DNA from: Litorihabitans aurantiacus
GTDB taxonomy: Bacteria > Actinomycetota > Actinomycetes > Actinomycetales > Beutenbergiaceae
Assembly (NCBI RefSeq): GCF_030161595.1
Contig: NZ_BSUM01000001.1
Coordinates: 1,550,001 to 1,614,000 of the forward strand
Direction of reading: 5' to 3'
Length of the DNA: 64,000 nt
Of the stretch, positions 9,998 to 19,391 are shown one piece after another (position 1 is the stretch's first letter; every line of letters starts with the position of its first letter). A program made the translations under genes and the position numbers. Below the pieces are notes generated by a model. The model was not told the DNA's origin. It did no database searches and saw nothing but the letters and a program-made list of their open reading frames with translations.

Positions 9998-11283
9998 TCG
10001 TCCCAGCCCCCGAGCCACGCGGCGAGCTCGGGCTCGTCGGCCACCGGCTCGAGCCACGGCGCCTCCCGCGCCAGGTCCTGCCACCCCACGAGCGATCCCC
10101 AGCGGCGGCGCCGGTGCACCGCCCGACCGGCCGTGAGCGTCACGTGCTCACCCAGCCGGACGCGCGCGACGTCGTCGCGCAGCAGGGCCACCGCCTCGCG
10201 GAGCCCGGACGCGTCGCGCACCCGCACGGCGTCGGTGACGTCGATGCGGACGCGGGGCACGCCGTCGGGCTCGTCCAGGAGCACCCGGGGGTCCCCCCGC
10301 AGCGGCCCGTGGACGTGCGACGGGACCACCACGCGCGCGTGCGGCAGCGCGAGCAGGACGCTGTCGACGCACACCAGCGCCTGGGAGGGGCTCGCGACCC
10401 GCTCGAGCACCACCAGCTCCTCGACGCCGCCGGTCAGGAGGGCGCGGGGCCGCGACCCGGGGACCGTGATCCGGTGCGCGAGCCGCAGCGTCTCCGCGTT
10501 CTTCCGGCGGCGTCGCTCGGAGGCGCCCTCGCGCCCGGCCCACTCCGGACCGTCGTGCCAGGCGACGGCGTCGCGCACGTGGGCGAGCACGCCGCCCGCC
10601 GCCCAAGCGCGGTGCGCCCACTCCCAGTCCTCGCCGCCGTAGGTGTCGAAGGACTCGTCGAAACCGCCGACCTGCTCGAAGAACCACCGGGAGCAGGCCA
10701 GGACGGCGCTGATGACGAAGCGGTAGGAGCGGTCGTCGGCGTCGAGCAGGTCGCGCGAGTCCGCGTAGGCCCGCGTCAGCCAGGACGGTTCGGGCAGCTC
10801 GTGCGCGGGCCCCGCGCGCTCGACGGGCGCGGCCGACGCGGCGAGGTCGGCGTGCCGGCGCCGACCGACGGTGACGGCCTCGGGCAGGAGGGCGGGCAGC
10901 CGCAGGAGTCGCGCCAGGTAGTCGGGTTCCGGCGCGGTGTCGGCGTCCAGGAAGCACAGGAGGTCGCCTGTCGCCGCGCTCGCCCCGAGGTTGCGCGCGG
11001 CCGCGGCGCGGAACCCGCGGTCCTCCTGGCGCACCAGCGCCACGCCGTCCGGGACGCTCGGGGGCACCGGGGAGCCGTCGTCGGCCACGACCACCTGCAC
11101 GAGGTGCGCCGGGTAGGTCTGGCGCGCGAGCGCGGACAGGGTCCGGGCGAGCTCGCCCGGCTGGTCGTAGTGCGTGACGACGACGGTCACCGAGCGACGG
11201 AGCGCGTGCGCGTGCGCGTCCGACTCTGTCGCGAGGTCCCAGCGGTTGCCCGGCACCGTGGTGCCCCAGGGCGGGGCGCTCAC
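9994..11283 (-). CDS. Glycosyltransferase family 2
   Basis: A 429 aa inverting GT-A glycosyltransferase. VTVVVTHYDQPGELARTL opens the fold, the DxD-like metal site is FLDADTAPEPDYL, and FDTYGGEDWEWAHRAW matches the galactosyltransferase C-terminal (GT7C-like) acceptor motif. The last 130 residues form an extra domain with no obvious family. The GTG at 11283 overlaps the stop of the upstream glycosyltransferase by four bases (GTGA), so it is the last gene of a three-gene operon that starts with the WcbI-like gene. It probably extends a cell-surface glycan. Confidence 0.85.
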   Translation of the reverse strand: MSAPPWGTTVPGNRWDLATESDAHAHALRRSVTVVVTHYDQPGELARTLSALARQTYPAHLVQVVVADDGSPVPPSVPDGVALVRQEDRGFRAAAARNLGASAATGDLLCFLDADTAPEPDYLARLLRLPALLPEAVTVGRRRHADLAASAAPVERAGPAHELPEPSWLTRAYADSRDLLDADDRSYRFVISAVLACSRWFFEQVGGFDESFDTYGGEDWEWAHRAWAAGGVLAHVRDAVAWHDGPEWAGREGASERRRRKNAETLRLAHRITVPGSRPRALLTGGVEELVVLERVASPSQALVCVDSVLLALPHARVVVPSHVHGPLRGDPRVLLDEPDGVPRVRIDVTDAVRVRDASGLREAVALLRDDVARVRLGEHVTLTAGRAVHRRRRWGSLVGWQDLAREAPWLEPVADEPELAAWLGGWDD

Positions 11284-12365
11284 GCGCGCTCCCCGGGGCC
11301 GCGCGAGGCCCACAGGTCGAGGTAGGCCCGCGCGACGTCGTCGAGGTCGGGACGCGTGCTCGCCCCCGACTCCTGCCACGTGCTCGCCGGATCGTCCAGC
11401 GCCCCGGCGATCGCGTCCGGGAGCGCGTCGGCGGCCACGAGGGTCAGGGTCCCCGGTCGCAACCGGGCCATCTCGCGGAAGTACGGCGAGTCCAGGACGA
11501 GGGGACGGCGACCGGCGGCGAGCCAGTCCGTCAGGGAGCCCGAGGCCGAGACGTGCTGGTGGGCGATCACCGGGACGGCGGCGGTGCGGGCCCGGGTCGC
11601 GAGGTCGTCGTCGCTCAGGAACCCGGTGACGCGCAGGTCGACGCCGAGCTCGACGGCGTGCGCGACGAGCTCGGCCAGCTCGCCCTCGTGCCCGGCCGAG
11701 GCGCGGCCGAGCGCGGTCACCCGCCGCGCCGCGCCGCGCGGAAGGCGGGCGACGGCGTCGACCACCTCCCGGTGCCCCTTGCCCGGGTAGAAGAAGCCGA
11801 GGACGGCGACGGCGCCGTCCGGTGCGGGTCTGTCCGCGGGGTCGGTGCCGCCCGGGGATCGCGGCGCCGGCACCGGGAGCGGGACGACGTGCGCGACCTG
11901 CGCAGCCTGCGCGACACCGGCCCCCTCCCCGCCGCCCACGGCGTCGCGCAGCAGGTGCCGCTCGTGCTCGCTGTTGACGACGACGACCGACGCCGCGGCC
12001 ACGACGCGGCGGTAGAACGCGAGCCGACGCGGCAGGCGGGTCGGGCCGTCGGAGGCCTGCGGGAGGTCGTGCAGCGTGACGCCGAGGTCGCACACCGCCG
12101 CGAGCGCCTCGATCCGGGCCGCGGATCGCTCGGGGTCCGGGCCCCAGAGCCGGTCGGTGACGTGGACGTGCACGCGCGCGTCCCGCGGCAGGCCCCCGCC
12201 GAGGAACGCGGTCGCGCCCGCCGCCCCGGCGTCGAGGTCGGCGGCGTCACCGCGTCGGAGCTCGGTGGCGGGCGAGAGGCGGGCGACGGCGCCGGCGACG
12301 GTCCGCGCACAGCGGTCCACCCCGTGGCTCTCGTCCGCCAGGTGCACCAGCAGGGGCGGCCTCAT
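11280..12365 (-). CDS. GT4-like glycosyltransferase
   Basis: A 361 aa GT-B fold glycosyltransferase. The N-terminal domain contains VVVVNSEHERHLL, typical of donor-side GT4 proteins. The C-terminal domain has GFFYPGKGHREVVDAV, the nucleotide-sugar segment found in GT4 enzymes, followed by QHVSASGSLTDWLAAGRRP. The canonical EX7E motif is weak. Its ATG overlaps the WcbI-like stop (ATGA), and its own stop overlaps the GT2 start. All three are therefore translated as one coupled unit. Confidence 0.75.
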   Translation of the reverse strand: MRPPLLVHLADESHGVDRCARTVAGAVARLSPATELRRGDAADLDAGAAGATAFLGGGLPRDARVHVHVTDRLWGPDPERSAARIEALAAVCDLGVTLHDLPQASDGPTRLPRRLAFYRRVVAAASVVVVNSEHERHLLRDAVGGGEGAGVAQAAQVAHVVPLPVPAPRSPGGTDPADRPAPDGAVAVLGFFYPGKGHREVVDAVARLPRGAARRVTALGRASAGHEGELAELVAHAVELGVDLRVTGFLSDDDLATRARTAAVPVIAHQHVSASGSLTDWLAAGRRPLVLDSPYFREMARLRPGTLTLVAADALPDAIAGALDDPASTWQESGASTRPDLDDVARAYLDLWASRGPGERA

Positions 12366-13285
12366 CGCGCACCCGCCCCGGCGAGCACGGCGATCGCTCC
12401 GGCGTGCCGCTCCAGCCCGGCGGCGACGGCGTCGGGGTGGCGGGCGTAGAAGTCGAGGTGGGCCTCGCGCACCTGCCCCGTTGTCACCGTGCGGCCGTCC
12501 ACGACCCAGTCCGGCCGCGGCTCGTCCGCCAGCCCCCACGCCTCGATGACGTGGGCCTCGCGCGGGGCGTGCACCGACGCCAGGAGCGGTCGGGTGAGGG
12601 GCGGGGGCGCCGCGATGCCGAGCGCGTCCGCGACGCGCGCCGCGAGTGCCTCCCAGACCGGGTTGCCGGGGTGGTTCAGGGTGCGCATCTGCGCGAAGTC
12701 CGGGTGGGTGAACAGGTCGTGGACAACCACCGTGCCGTGGGCGGCCTCGCGCCGGCGCAGCTGCTCGAGCGACTCCCGGGCGATCTCGCGCACCGCGGCG
12801 GCGGGGGCGGTCGGCGGGAGCGGGTGTCCGGCAGCCTCGCTCAGGACGCGGAGGTCGTGGTAGGCCACCAGCGGGGGCACGAGGGAGGTGTCCGACGGCG
12901 GTCGGACGATCGCGTGGTGCGGGTGGAGGCCGGCGAAGCGGATCACCGGCACGCGCACGGTGCGGGCCCCCGGTCGCAGCAGCGCCTCGAGCTGCCGCGT
13001 GCCGACGGGGAGATCCCGGTAGTCGTCCCGCACGGGCTGGGTCACCAGCACGTCGGCCCGGCCGAGCAGCCGGGTCAGGTGCGGCAGGTCGGAGCGCGTC
13101 AGCTCGTGCACGGGCGGCGTGCGCACGAGGTCGAGCTCGTCGCCCAGGGCGATCCGCAGCGACTCGGCCTGGCAGTTGCCGACGACGAGGCCGAGCGGCC
13201 GTCCGTCCCTGCCCACGGCGTCGTCGGCGTGGTCGGGGTCGTCGTGGAACCGGGCCAGGTGATCCGGTGGCGCCTCGTGCTGCAC
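12362..13285 (-). CDS. WcbI-like polysaccharide biosynthesis protein
   Basis: A protein of 307 aa whose core begins with LGLVVGNCQAESLRIAL, the GNCQ signature of the WcbI family. The family founder acts in capsule synthesis in Burkholderia and is a putative acetyltransferase. Later segments include LVTQPVRDDYRDLPVGT and PVIRFAGLHPHHA, which fit a SGNH-like layout. The GTG at 13285 is chosen because it gives a natural family start. It leaves 13286-13476 as a divergent promoter shared with the plus-strand glycosyltransferase operon. It heads the minus-strand glycan operon. Confidence 0.7.
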   Translation of the reverse strand: MQHEAPPDHLARFHDDPDHADDAVGRDGRPLGLVVGNCQAESLRIALGDELDLVRTPPVHELTRSDLPHLTRLLGRADVLVTQPVRDDYRDLPVGTRQLEALLRPGARTVRVPVIRFAGLHPHHAIVRPPSDTSLVPPLVAYHDLRVLSEAAGHPLPPTAPAAAVREIARESLEQLRRREAAHGTVVVHDLFTHPDFAQMRTLNHPGNPVWEALAARVADALGIAAPPPLTRPLLASVHAPREAHVIEAWGLADEPRPDWVVDGRTVTTGQVREAHLDFYARHPDAVAAGLERHAGAIAVLAGAGAR

Positions 13286-13476
13286 CCGTGCTGCTCCGCT
13301 CCTCGTCGGCCCGCTCGTGGGCGCACCTGGTTCCCGATCCCCCGGCGAAACCGAATCTAGGCGATCGGCCCCGGGAGTCCTACGGTGGCGACAGGACCGC
13401 CCGTCAGCGGCGCTCCGGCGGCCCGGTGCACCCTCCCGAGAGCCGCACCCGCAGCTCCGACCAGGACAGGAGGCTC

Positions 13477-14715
13477 GTGACCGAGCAGCTCTCGCCCGAG
13501 CGACCCGCCGCACCCACCCCGGTCACGCCGACCCCTGTCCCCAGCCCCACCACTCCCCCCGCCCCGCGCCGGTTCGTCGTCGCCTCCGTCCCGACGAACC
13601 ATCCCTACGTCCGCGGCATCGGCGCCCCCGGCACGTGGGCCGGTGACGCGATCCGTCGCCTCCCCGACCCCCTTCCCGATCCGGGCGACCCGGGCCGGTG
13701 GTGGCCGCACGCCGTCCTGGACCCGGCCTGGATCCGGGCGAACGCCGACCGCATCGACCTCGTCCACACCCACTTCGGGGCCGAGTCCCTCCCGACCGGT
13801 CGCCTGGCGGCTGCGCTCGCCGAGATGCGGCGCCTGCGCATCCCGCTCGTCCACACCGTGCACGACCTGAGCAACCCGCAGCTGCTCGACCAGCGCGGGC
13901 ACGAGGCGGACCTCGACCTGCTGCTGGCGCACGCCGCCGCCGTCGTGACGCTCACACCCGGTGCCGCCACGGAGGTCGCCCGGCGCTGGGGACGGACCGC
14001 GCGAGTGATCGCGCACCCCGCCGTGCTCGACCCCGCGGGCCGCACGACGGTCGGCGCGCCGCCCCCGGCGGCGCTCGTGGTCGGGGTGCACCTGCGCGAC
14101 CTGCGCCCGGGGATCGACGGCGAGACTGCCGTCGCGACCCTGGTCGGCGCGGTGCGCGCGCTGCGCGCGGACGGGGTCGACGCCGTCGCGCGCGTCATCG
14201 TCAACGACCGCGTGCGCGAACCGGAGGTGCTGGAGCGGCTGCGCGCCGTCGTCGCGGATGCCGCGGACCTCGTACGTACCGACGGGCACGCCGCCGCCCG
14301 CATCCTGGTCCGGCCGCGGGTCGACGACGCCGAGCTCGAGCGCGAGGTGGCCGACCTCGACGTCGCGCTGCTGCCCTACCGCCACGGCACGCACTCGGGC
14401 TGGGTCGAGCTGTGCCACGACCTCGGCGTGCCGGTGGTGGGACCGGCGGTCGGGTACGCGCACGAGCAGCATCCCCAGGAGTACGTCGTGGCGAAGGACG
14501 GACCCGCGGCCCTCGCCGAGGCGCTCACCACGGCCGCCGCCCGCGGCACCCGGCCCGGGACCCACGCCCGGCGGACCCTGGTCGAGCGGCGCGCGCAGCA
14601 GCGCCGGGCGGACCGGCCCGGGATCGCCCTGGCCCACCACGAGGTCTACGCGGCCGCGGTCGACGCGGCGCGCGTGGGCACACGCGCGGACGCCCCGTTC
14701 GGGGACCGCGCATGA
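13477..14715 (+). CDS. GT4-like glycosyltransferase
   Basis: A 412 aa protein with a proline- and threonine-rich N-terminus (to about residue 30) and then a GT-B fold. DLVHTHFGAESLPTG and IPLVHTVHDLSNPQLL are the usual N-domain elements of GT4 enzymes. The C-domain includes ADLDVALLPYRHGTHSGWVELC, where the E of the EX7E motif is hard to place. The GTG at 13477 follows an AGGAGG site. It opens the four-gene plus-strand operon and overlaps the next gene by four bases. Confidence 0.75.
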   Translation: MTEQLSPERPAAPTPVTPTPVPSPTTPPAPRRFVVASVPTNHPYVRGIGAPGTWAGDAIRRLPDPLPDPGDPGRWWPHAVLDPAWIRANADRIDLVHTHFGAESLPTGRLAAALAEMRRLRIPLVHTVHDLSNPQLLDQRGHEADLDLLLAHAAAVVTLTPGAATEVARRWGRTARVIAHPAVLDPAGRTTVGAPPPAALVVGVHLRDLRPGIDGETAVATLVGAVRALRADGVDAVARVIVNDRVREPEVLERLRAVVADAADLVRTDGHAAARILVRPRVDDAELEREVADLDVALLPYRHGTHSGWVELCHDLGVPVVGPAVGYAHEQHPQEYVVAKDGPAALAEALTTAAARGTRPGTHARRTLVERRAQQRRADRPGIALAHHEVYAAAVDAARVGTRADAPFGDRA

Positions 14716-15914
14716 GGGGGCTCGGGGACGCGGGGCGTCGCCCGGGTCGGCTGCGGATCGCTGTGATCGCGCCCTCGCGCCACCCCCTGCGCCAGCCGCA
14801 CGCGGGCGGGCTCGAGGCCGCGGTCTGGGACCGCGTCGACAGCCTGCGCCGGCGGGGCCACCGGGTGCACCTCGTGGCGGCCGCGGGGTCGGACTTCATG
14901 GCCGACTCCCCCGACGCCCTGCACCTGCCCGCCGCACACTGGTCCGGCGCCGTCTCCTCCGACACGGACTACCCCGAGGGCTACGTGGCGGTCGCCGAGG
15001 CGGCGCTCGACCGTGCGCTGACGCACCTGCGCCGCCACCGCGCGGACTTCGACGTCGTGGAGAACCACAGCCTGCACGCGCTGCCCCTCGTCCGGGCACC
15101 CCACCTGGGCATCCCGATGGTCACGACGCTGCACACCCCGCCCCTGCCCGCGATGGTCGAGGCCATCCGGGAGGCCGGACCGGACCTCGGACCGGTGCTC
15201 GCCGTCAGCACCCACACCGCACGCGCCTGGCACGAGCACGGCGTGCACGCCCGGGTGCTGCCCAACGCCGTCGACACGGCTCGGTGGGCGCTCGGACCGG
15301 GCGGCGAGGACCTCGTGTGGTTCGGCCGGCTGGTGCCCGAGAAGGGTGCCCACGTCGCGATCCGGGCGGCCCGGCTGCTCGGACGGCGTCTCGTGCTGGC
15401 GGGACGCGTCGGCGACGCGGGCTACGTGCGCGAGGAGATCACGCCGCACCTCGGCGACGACGTCGTGCACGTCGGCCCGTTGCGGCAGCGCGACCTGGCG
15501 ATGCTGGTCGGCTCCAGCGCGTGCGCGCTCGTCACGCCCCTGTGGGAGGAGCCGTTCGGGCTGGTCCTGGCGGAGGCCCTGTGCACCGGCACCCCCGTGG
15601 CGGCGTTCGACCGCGGCGGGGTCCGCGAGGTCGTCGCGGGGTCGCCCGGGGCGCGCCTCGTATCGCCCGGCGACGTCGAGGGTCTCGCCGCCGCCGTCGC
15701 GGCGCTCGCGGACCCGACCCGTACCGCCCGGGCGCGCATCCGGGCGCACGCGCTGCAGCGCTTCTCGATCGAGCGCCAGCTCGACGAGATCGTCGACCTG
15801 CACCGCGCCGCGGCGGCTACTCCCGTGACTGCACAGACGCCCGCGGTCGTCCCCGCCGCGTCCGCCGCCGCTCCCGCGGTGGTGCTGGGCGACGGCGACC
15901 GCGTGCCCGCGTGA
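14712..15914 (+). CDS. GT4 family glycosyltransferase
   Basis: A 400 aa GT-B glycosyltransferase. RIAVIAPSRHPLRQPHAGGLE is the glycine-rich donor loop near the N-terminus. VWFGRLVPEKGAHVAIRAA starts the C-domain, and PLWEEPFGLVLAEALCTGTP carries the GT4 EX7E motif intact. A 40-residue alanine-, proline- and threonine-rich tail follows the catalytic domain. The ATG overlaps the previous stop (ATGA) and its own stop overlaps the next GTG. It should add a sugar to a lipid- or glycan-linked acceptor on the cytoplasmic side. Confidence 0.85.
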   Translation: MRGLGDAGRRPGRLRIAVIAPSRHPLRQPHAGGLEAAVWDRVDSLRRRGHRVHLVAAAGSDFMADSPDALHLPAAHWSGAVSSDTDYPEGYVAVAEAALDRALTHLRRHRADFDVVENHSLHALPLVRAPHLGIPMVTTLHTPPLPAMVEAIREAGPDLGPVLAVSTHTARAWHEHGVHARVLPNAVDTARWALGPGGEDLVWFGRLVPEKGAHVAIRAARLLGRRLVLAGRVGDAGYVREEITPHLGDDVVHVGPLRQRDLAMLVGSSACALVTPLWEEPFGLVLAEALCTGTPVAAFDRGGVREVVAGSPGARLVSPGDVEGLAAAVAALADPTRTARARIRAHALQRFSIERQLDEIVDLHRAAAATPVTAQTPAVVPAASAAAPAVVLGDGDRVPA

Positions 15915-16965
15915 GCACGATCGGCTGGTACGTCCACCACCACGGCAGCGGGCACCTCGTGCGCTTCCTCGCCGTCCGGCCCCACCTGGACGCCGACGTC
16001 GTGGCCTTCAGCTCGCGGCCGGCGCCTCCCGACCTCCCCCGCGCACCCGCTGGGTGGTGCTGGAGCGTGACGACGACGTCCGCACCGACCACCGTGGCGC
16101 GGTGCGCGATCCGCACGACGCGGGCACGAGTGCTCCGACGGCGGGCGGCGCGCTGCACTGGGCACCGCTGCACCACCCCGGCCACACGGGCCGGTTCGCG
16201 GCGATCACCGCCGAGATCGCCGCCGATCCGCCGGACGCGTTCGTCGTGGACGTGTCGGTGGAGGTGACGCTCCTCGTACGGCTCCTCGGGGTCCCGGTCG
16301 TGGTGATGACGCAGCCCGGCGCGCGCGACGACGACCCGCACCGGCTGGCGTGGCGCATCGCGGACGCCGTGGTCGCCCCCTGGCCGGCCGGACGGTACGA
16401 CCCGCTGGGGCGGGACCTGCACGAGGTCGGCGGGATCTCGCGGTTCGACGGGCGACCGCGCGCCGGCGCCCCGGTACCCGGGCGGGTGCTCGTGCTCGGG
16501 GGCGGCGCCGCGGACGAGGGGACGGGGACGGACGACCCGGACGGCGTCCCCGGGGCCGGGAGCACCACGTGGCACCACCTCGGCGGCCACGCCCCGTGGG
16601 CCGAGGACCCCTGGCCGGCGATCTGCGCGGCCGAGGTCGTCGTCTCCGCCGCGGGTCAGAACGCGGTGGCCGACCTCGCCGCGGCGGGGGCGCGCGCGAT
16701 CGTCGTCGCGCAGGATCGCCCGTTCGACGAGCAGCGCGCGACGGCGGAGGCCCTCGGCCGGGCGGGCCTCGCCGTCGTCGTCCCCGCCTGGCCGTCCCGT
16801 GACGAGTGGCCCGGGCTGCTGCAGCGGGCCCGCGCACTCGATCCCGACTGGTCGCGGTGGCGGGTCGCGGGCGCCGCCGCCCGCGCGGCCGACGTGATCG
16901 CGGCGGTGGCCGCCCGCGCGACGCCCGCCGCGGTACCGACCCCGGCTTCCGGCGGTGCCGCGTGA
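15911..16965 (+). CDS. MurG-like glycosyltransferase (frameshift near 16037)
   Basis: The first 43 codons (STIGWYVHHHGSGHLVRFLA) have the GxGH start of MurG/GT28-type enzymes. The rest lies in another frame and contains the C-domain AEVVVSAAGQNAVADLAAAG and VVAQDRPFDEQ, typical of the donor-binding half. Restoring one C in the five-C run near 16037 joins them into 351 aa with the sequence PPRTRWVVLERDDD at the junction. The GTG overlaps the upstream stop and the stop overlaps the downstream GTG. The intact coupling on both sides supports a functional gene with a sequence error. Confidence 0.75.
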
Positions 16966-17762
16966 CCGCCGTCGTCACCCTCGCCTCGGCCGCCCGGCTC
17001 GACCACGTGCGGCGGCAGCAGGCGCGCCTCGCCGGAGCCGACGTCGAGCGCGTCGTGGTCTGGTTGGACGCCGAGGAGCCTCCCGCCCTGGACGGCGCGA
17101 TCGTGCTGCACGTGCCGCCGGGAGCGCACGGGATGCGGCTCGCGGCGGGCCGGAACCTCGGCGTGGCGGAGGCGACCGCGCGCGGCCACGGCCTGCTCGT
17201 GCTGCTCGACGCCGACTGCGTCCCCGGGCCGAACCTGCTGGCGGCCTACGCCGCGGCGGCCGCCTCGCACCAGGACGGGCTCCTGTGCGGCGCCGTCACC
17301 TACCTCGCGCAGGGCGTCACGGTCGAGGCGGACACCGACCTCGCCGCTCTCACCGCGCCGCACCCCGCGCGCCCGGCGCCCGCCGTCGGCGACCTCGTCG
17401 AGGCCGCGCCCGAGGAGTACCCGCTCTTCTGGTCGCTCTCGTTCGCGACGACCCCCGCCGGCTGGGCGAGGATCGGCGGCTTCGACGAGGCCTACGAGGG
17501 GTACGGCGGGGAGGACACGGACCTCGCGTTCCGGGCGCGGGATGCCGGCGCCCCGCTCGTGTGGGTGGGTGGCGCCGACGCCTACCACCAGCACCACCCG
17601 ACGTCGTCCCCGCCGTGGCAGCACCTCGACGACATCCTGCGCAACGGCGCCCTGTTCCACGGGCGGTGGGGCACCTGGCCGATGACCGGGTGGCTCGAGG
17701 CGTTCGAGGCCGCGGGTGCCGTCGTGCGCGAGGGCGACGGCACCGGCTGGCGCCGCGCCTGA
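16962..17762 (+). CDS. Glycosyltransferase family 2
   Basis: A 266 aa GT-A enzyme. LLVLLDADCVPGPNLLAAY is the DxD metal site, and FDEAYEGYGGEDTDLAFRAR is the GT7C-like acceptor motif, also seen in the minus-strand GT2 of this cluster. Here the N-terminal nucleotide-binding strand is VTLASAARLDHVRRQQ. It ends the plus-strand operon, with GTGA overlap to the MurG-like gene. Together with the minus-strand genes it makes six glycosyltransferases plus one WcbI-like protein. Confidence 0.85.
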   Translation: MTAVVTLASAARLDHVRRQQARLAGADVERVVVWLDAEEPPALDGAIVLHVPPGAHGMRLAAGRNLGVAEATARGHGLLVLLDADCVPGPNLLAAYAAAAASHQDGLLCGAVTYLAQGVTVEADTDLAALTAPHPARPAPAVGDLVEAAPEEYPLFWSLSFATTPAGWARIGGFDEAYEGYGGEDTDLAFRARDAGAPLVWVGGADAYHQHHPTSSPPWQHLDDILRNGALFHGRWGTWPMTGWLEAFEAAGAVVREGDGTGWRRA

Positions 17763-17786
17763 GCCCCGACTGACCCGACGCCGTCC

Positions 17787-18014
17787 TCAGCCGAGGATGC
17801 CCGCCAGGTGGGCGACGAAGAACACCGCGGTGAGGACGCCGATGCCGATCACGACGGCGACGGCGACGCGTCCGAACGCGGGGCTGCGCTCCTTCGGCGT
17901 CTGGCTGGGAGCGGCCACGGTGCTGGCCTCGCCCGGGGGCGTCTCACCGGGTGGGGTGCCGCCACCGGGCTCGAGGCCGGTCGTGTTCTGCGGGTCGGGA
18001 TCGGGCGTGGTCAT
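17787..18014 (-). CDS. DUF6480 family small membrane protein
   Basis: A 75 aa protein with the family's characteristic start (TPDPDPQNTTGLEPGGGTPP), a polar middle and one C-terminal membrane segment (about residues 50-70). The function is unknown. The ATG at 18014 is chosen because the PDPDP motif always lies at the N-terminus in this family. It faces the end of the glycosyltransferase operon. Confidence 0.75.
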   Translation of the reverse strand: MTTPDPDPQNTTGLEPGGGTPPGETPPGEASTVAAPSQTPKERSPAFGRVAVAVVIGIGVLTAVFFVAHLAGILG

Positions 18015-18112
18015 GGCGGTGTTCTCCCAGGTGTTGCCGGAATCTCCAACGTACCCGCGCGGGCCCGAACCACCTCGAACGAGTTCGGTCCGCCGGTGCG
18101 ACCTGACGGGCC

Positions 18113-19339
18113 TCATCCGACCAGGACGAGCGCACCCACGGAGGCCAGCAGGGCGAGGGGTGCGAGCACCAGCCCCTGCCGCACGAGGGTGCGCAGCGGG
18201 ACCTCGAGCATCGCCTGCCGGCACCGCTGCCACCACAGCACCGTGGCGAGCGAGCCCCACGGGGTCATGATCGGGGCGACCCCGCTCCCGATCAGCAGCG
18301 CGGCGATGCGCAGCGGCTCCCCCGCGACCGCGGGGTCCAGCGCGAGGAACGCCGGGAGGTTGTTGACGGCGTTCGACGCGAGAGCCGCGACGGCCGCGAG
18401 TCGCAGCAGGTCGAGCGGTCCGTCACCGGTCCCGGCGGCCACCGTGAGGCCCTCCCCGAGGGGGCGCAGCGCCGCCACGACGACGAACAGGGCCGCCACG
18501 ACGACCAGCGTGCGCCACGGCACGAGGTCGCCGGCGGGCACGGGCAGCGGCCGCCGTCGCACGCGGGTCGCGACGAGCAGCGCGACGGCGGCCACCGTGG
18601 CCGCCACCGCCGGTTCGACGCCGAGCACGAACGCCAGCGCCATGACGGCCACGACGACGGCGGCGATGCGCAGCAGGGCGGGGTCGGGCGCCTCCGGGGC
18701 GGGCGGCGTCTCGTACCGGCCGCGCAGCTCGCGGCGGTCCCGGACGCCGAGCACCGCGACCGTCACGAGGATCGCCGCGAGCGCCGGCGCCCACATCAGG
18801 GCGAGGAAGCTGCCACCCGCCGCACGCAGCGCGTGGTCGGCCAGCAGGTTGGTGAGGTTCGAGACCGGGAGCACCAGCGAGGCCGTGTTCGCGAGCGCGA
18901 CGACGGCGAGCGCGAACGGCAGCGGCGACGTGCCGGTGCGACGCGCGAGCGCGATGACGACCGGGGTGAGGAGCACCGCCGTCGTGTCGAGGGACAGGAC
19001 CGCGGTGCTGAGCGTGGCGAGCACGACGACCAGGACCCACAGCAGCCACCGCCGCCCGGCAGCCACCCGCGCGGCGAGCCCGGCGGCCGCGGCGAACAGC
19101 CCCGCGCCCGCGCACAGCTCGGAGACGACGGTGAGCGCGGCGAGGAAGAGCAGAACCGGGCCGGTGCGCTCGGCCAGCGCCGTCGCCTCCGGGCGTGGCA
19201 GCAGGCCGGTCGCGACGACGACGACACCGACGACGAGTGCCAGGGCCCACCAGGGGCGTCCTAGGCCCGGGCGGCCGCGGCGCCGCCGCGAGGGTGATGC
19301 GTCGGGTGTGGCGGGCACGTCCCGCGCGTGGTCCTGCAC
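18113..19339 (-). CDS. ArsB/SLC13-type transporter
   Basis: A 408 aa integral membrane protein with about eleven hydrophobic segments. STAVLSLDTTAVLLTPVVIALA is the conserved loop of ArsB/NhaD-type ion transporters, and ASNAVNNLPAFLAL with GVAPIMTPWGSLATVLWW mirrors the second half-repeat. Possible substrates are arsenite, other anions, or Na+/H+. No arsR or arsC lies nearby, so arsenic resistance is not supported by context. The GTG at 19339 leaves a short basic N-terminus before the first membrane segment. An SDR gene diverges from it. Confidence 0.75.
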   Translation of the reverse strand: MQDHARDVPATPDASPSRRRRGRPGLGRPWWALALVVGVVVVATGLLPRPEATALAERTGPVLLFLAALTVVSELCAGAGLFAAAAGLAARVAAGRRWLLWVLVVVLATLSTAVLSLDTTAVLLTPVVIALARRTGTSPLPFALAVVALANTASLVLPVSNLTNLLADHALRAAGGSFLALMWAPALAAILVTVAVLGVRDRRELRGRYETPPAPEAPDPALLRIAAVVVAVMALAFVLGVEPAVAATVAAVALLVATRVRRRPLPVPAGDLVPWRTLVVVAALFVVVAALRPLGEGLTVAAGTGDGPLDLLRLAAVAALASNAVNNLPAFLALDPAVAGEPLRIAALLIGSGVAPIMTPWGSLATVLWWQRCRQAMLEVPLRTLVRQGLVLAPLALLASVGALVLVG

Positions 19340-19391
19340 GGGCTCACCGTAGACCTGGGCGACCGGGTCCACCCGGTCGTAGCGTGGGGGG

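Noticed and set aside
18113-19339. Arsenic resistance locus
   Set aside because: Only the ArsB-like transporter is present. No arsR, arsC or acr3 gene lies near, so the substrate stays open.
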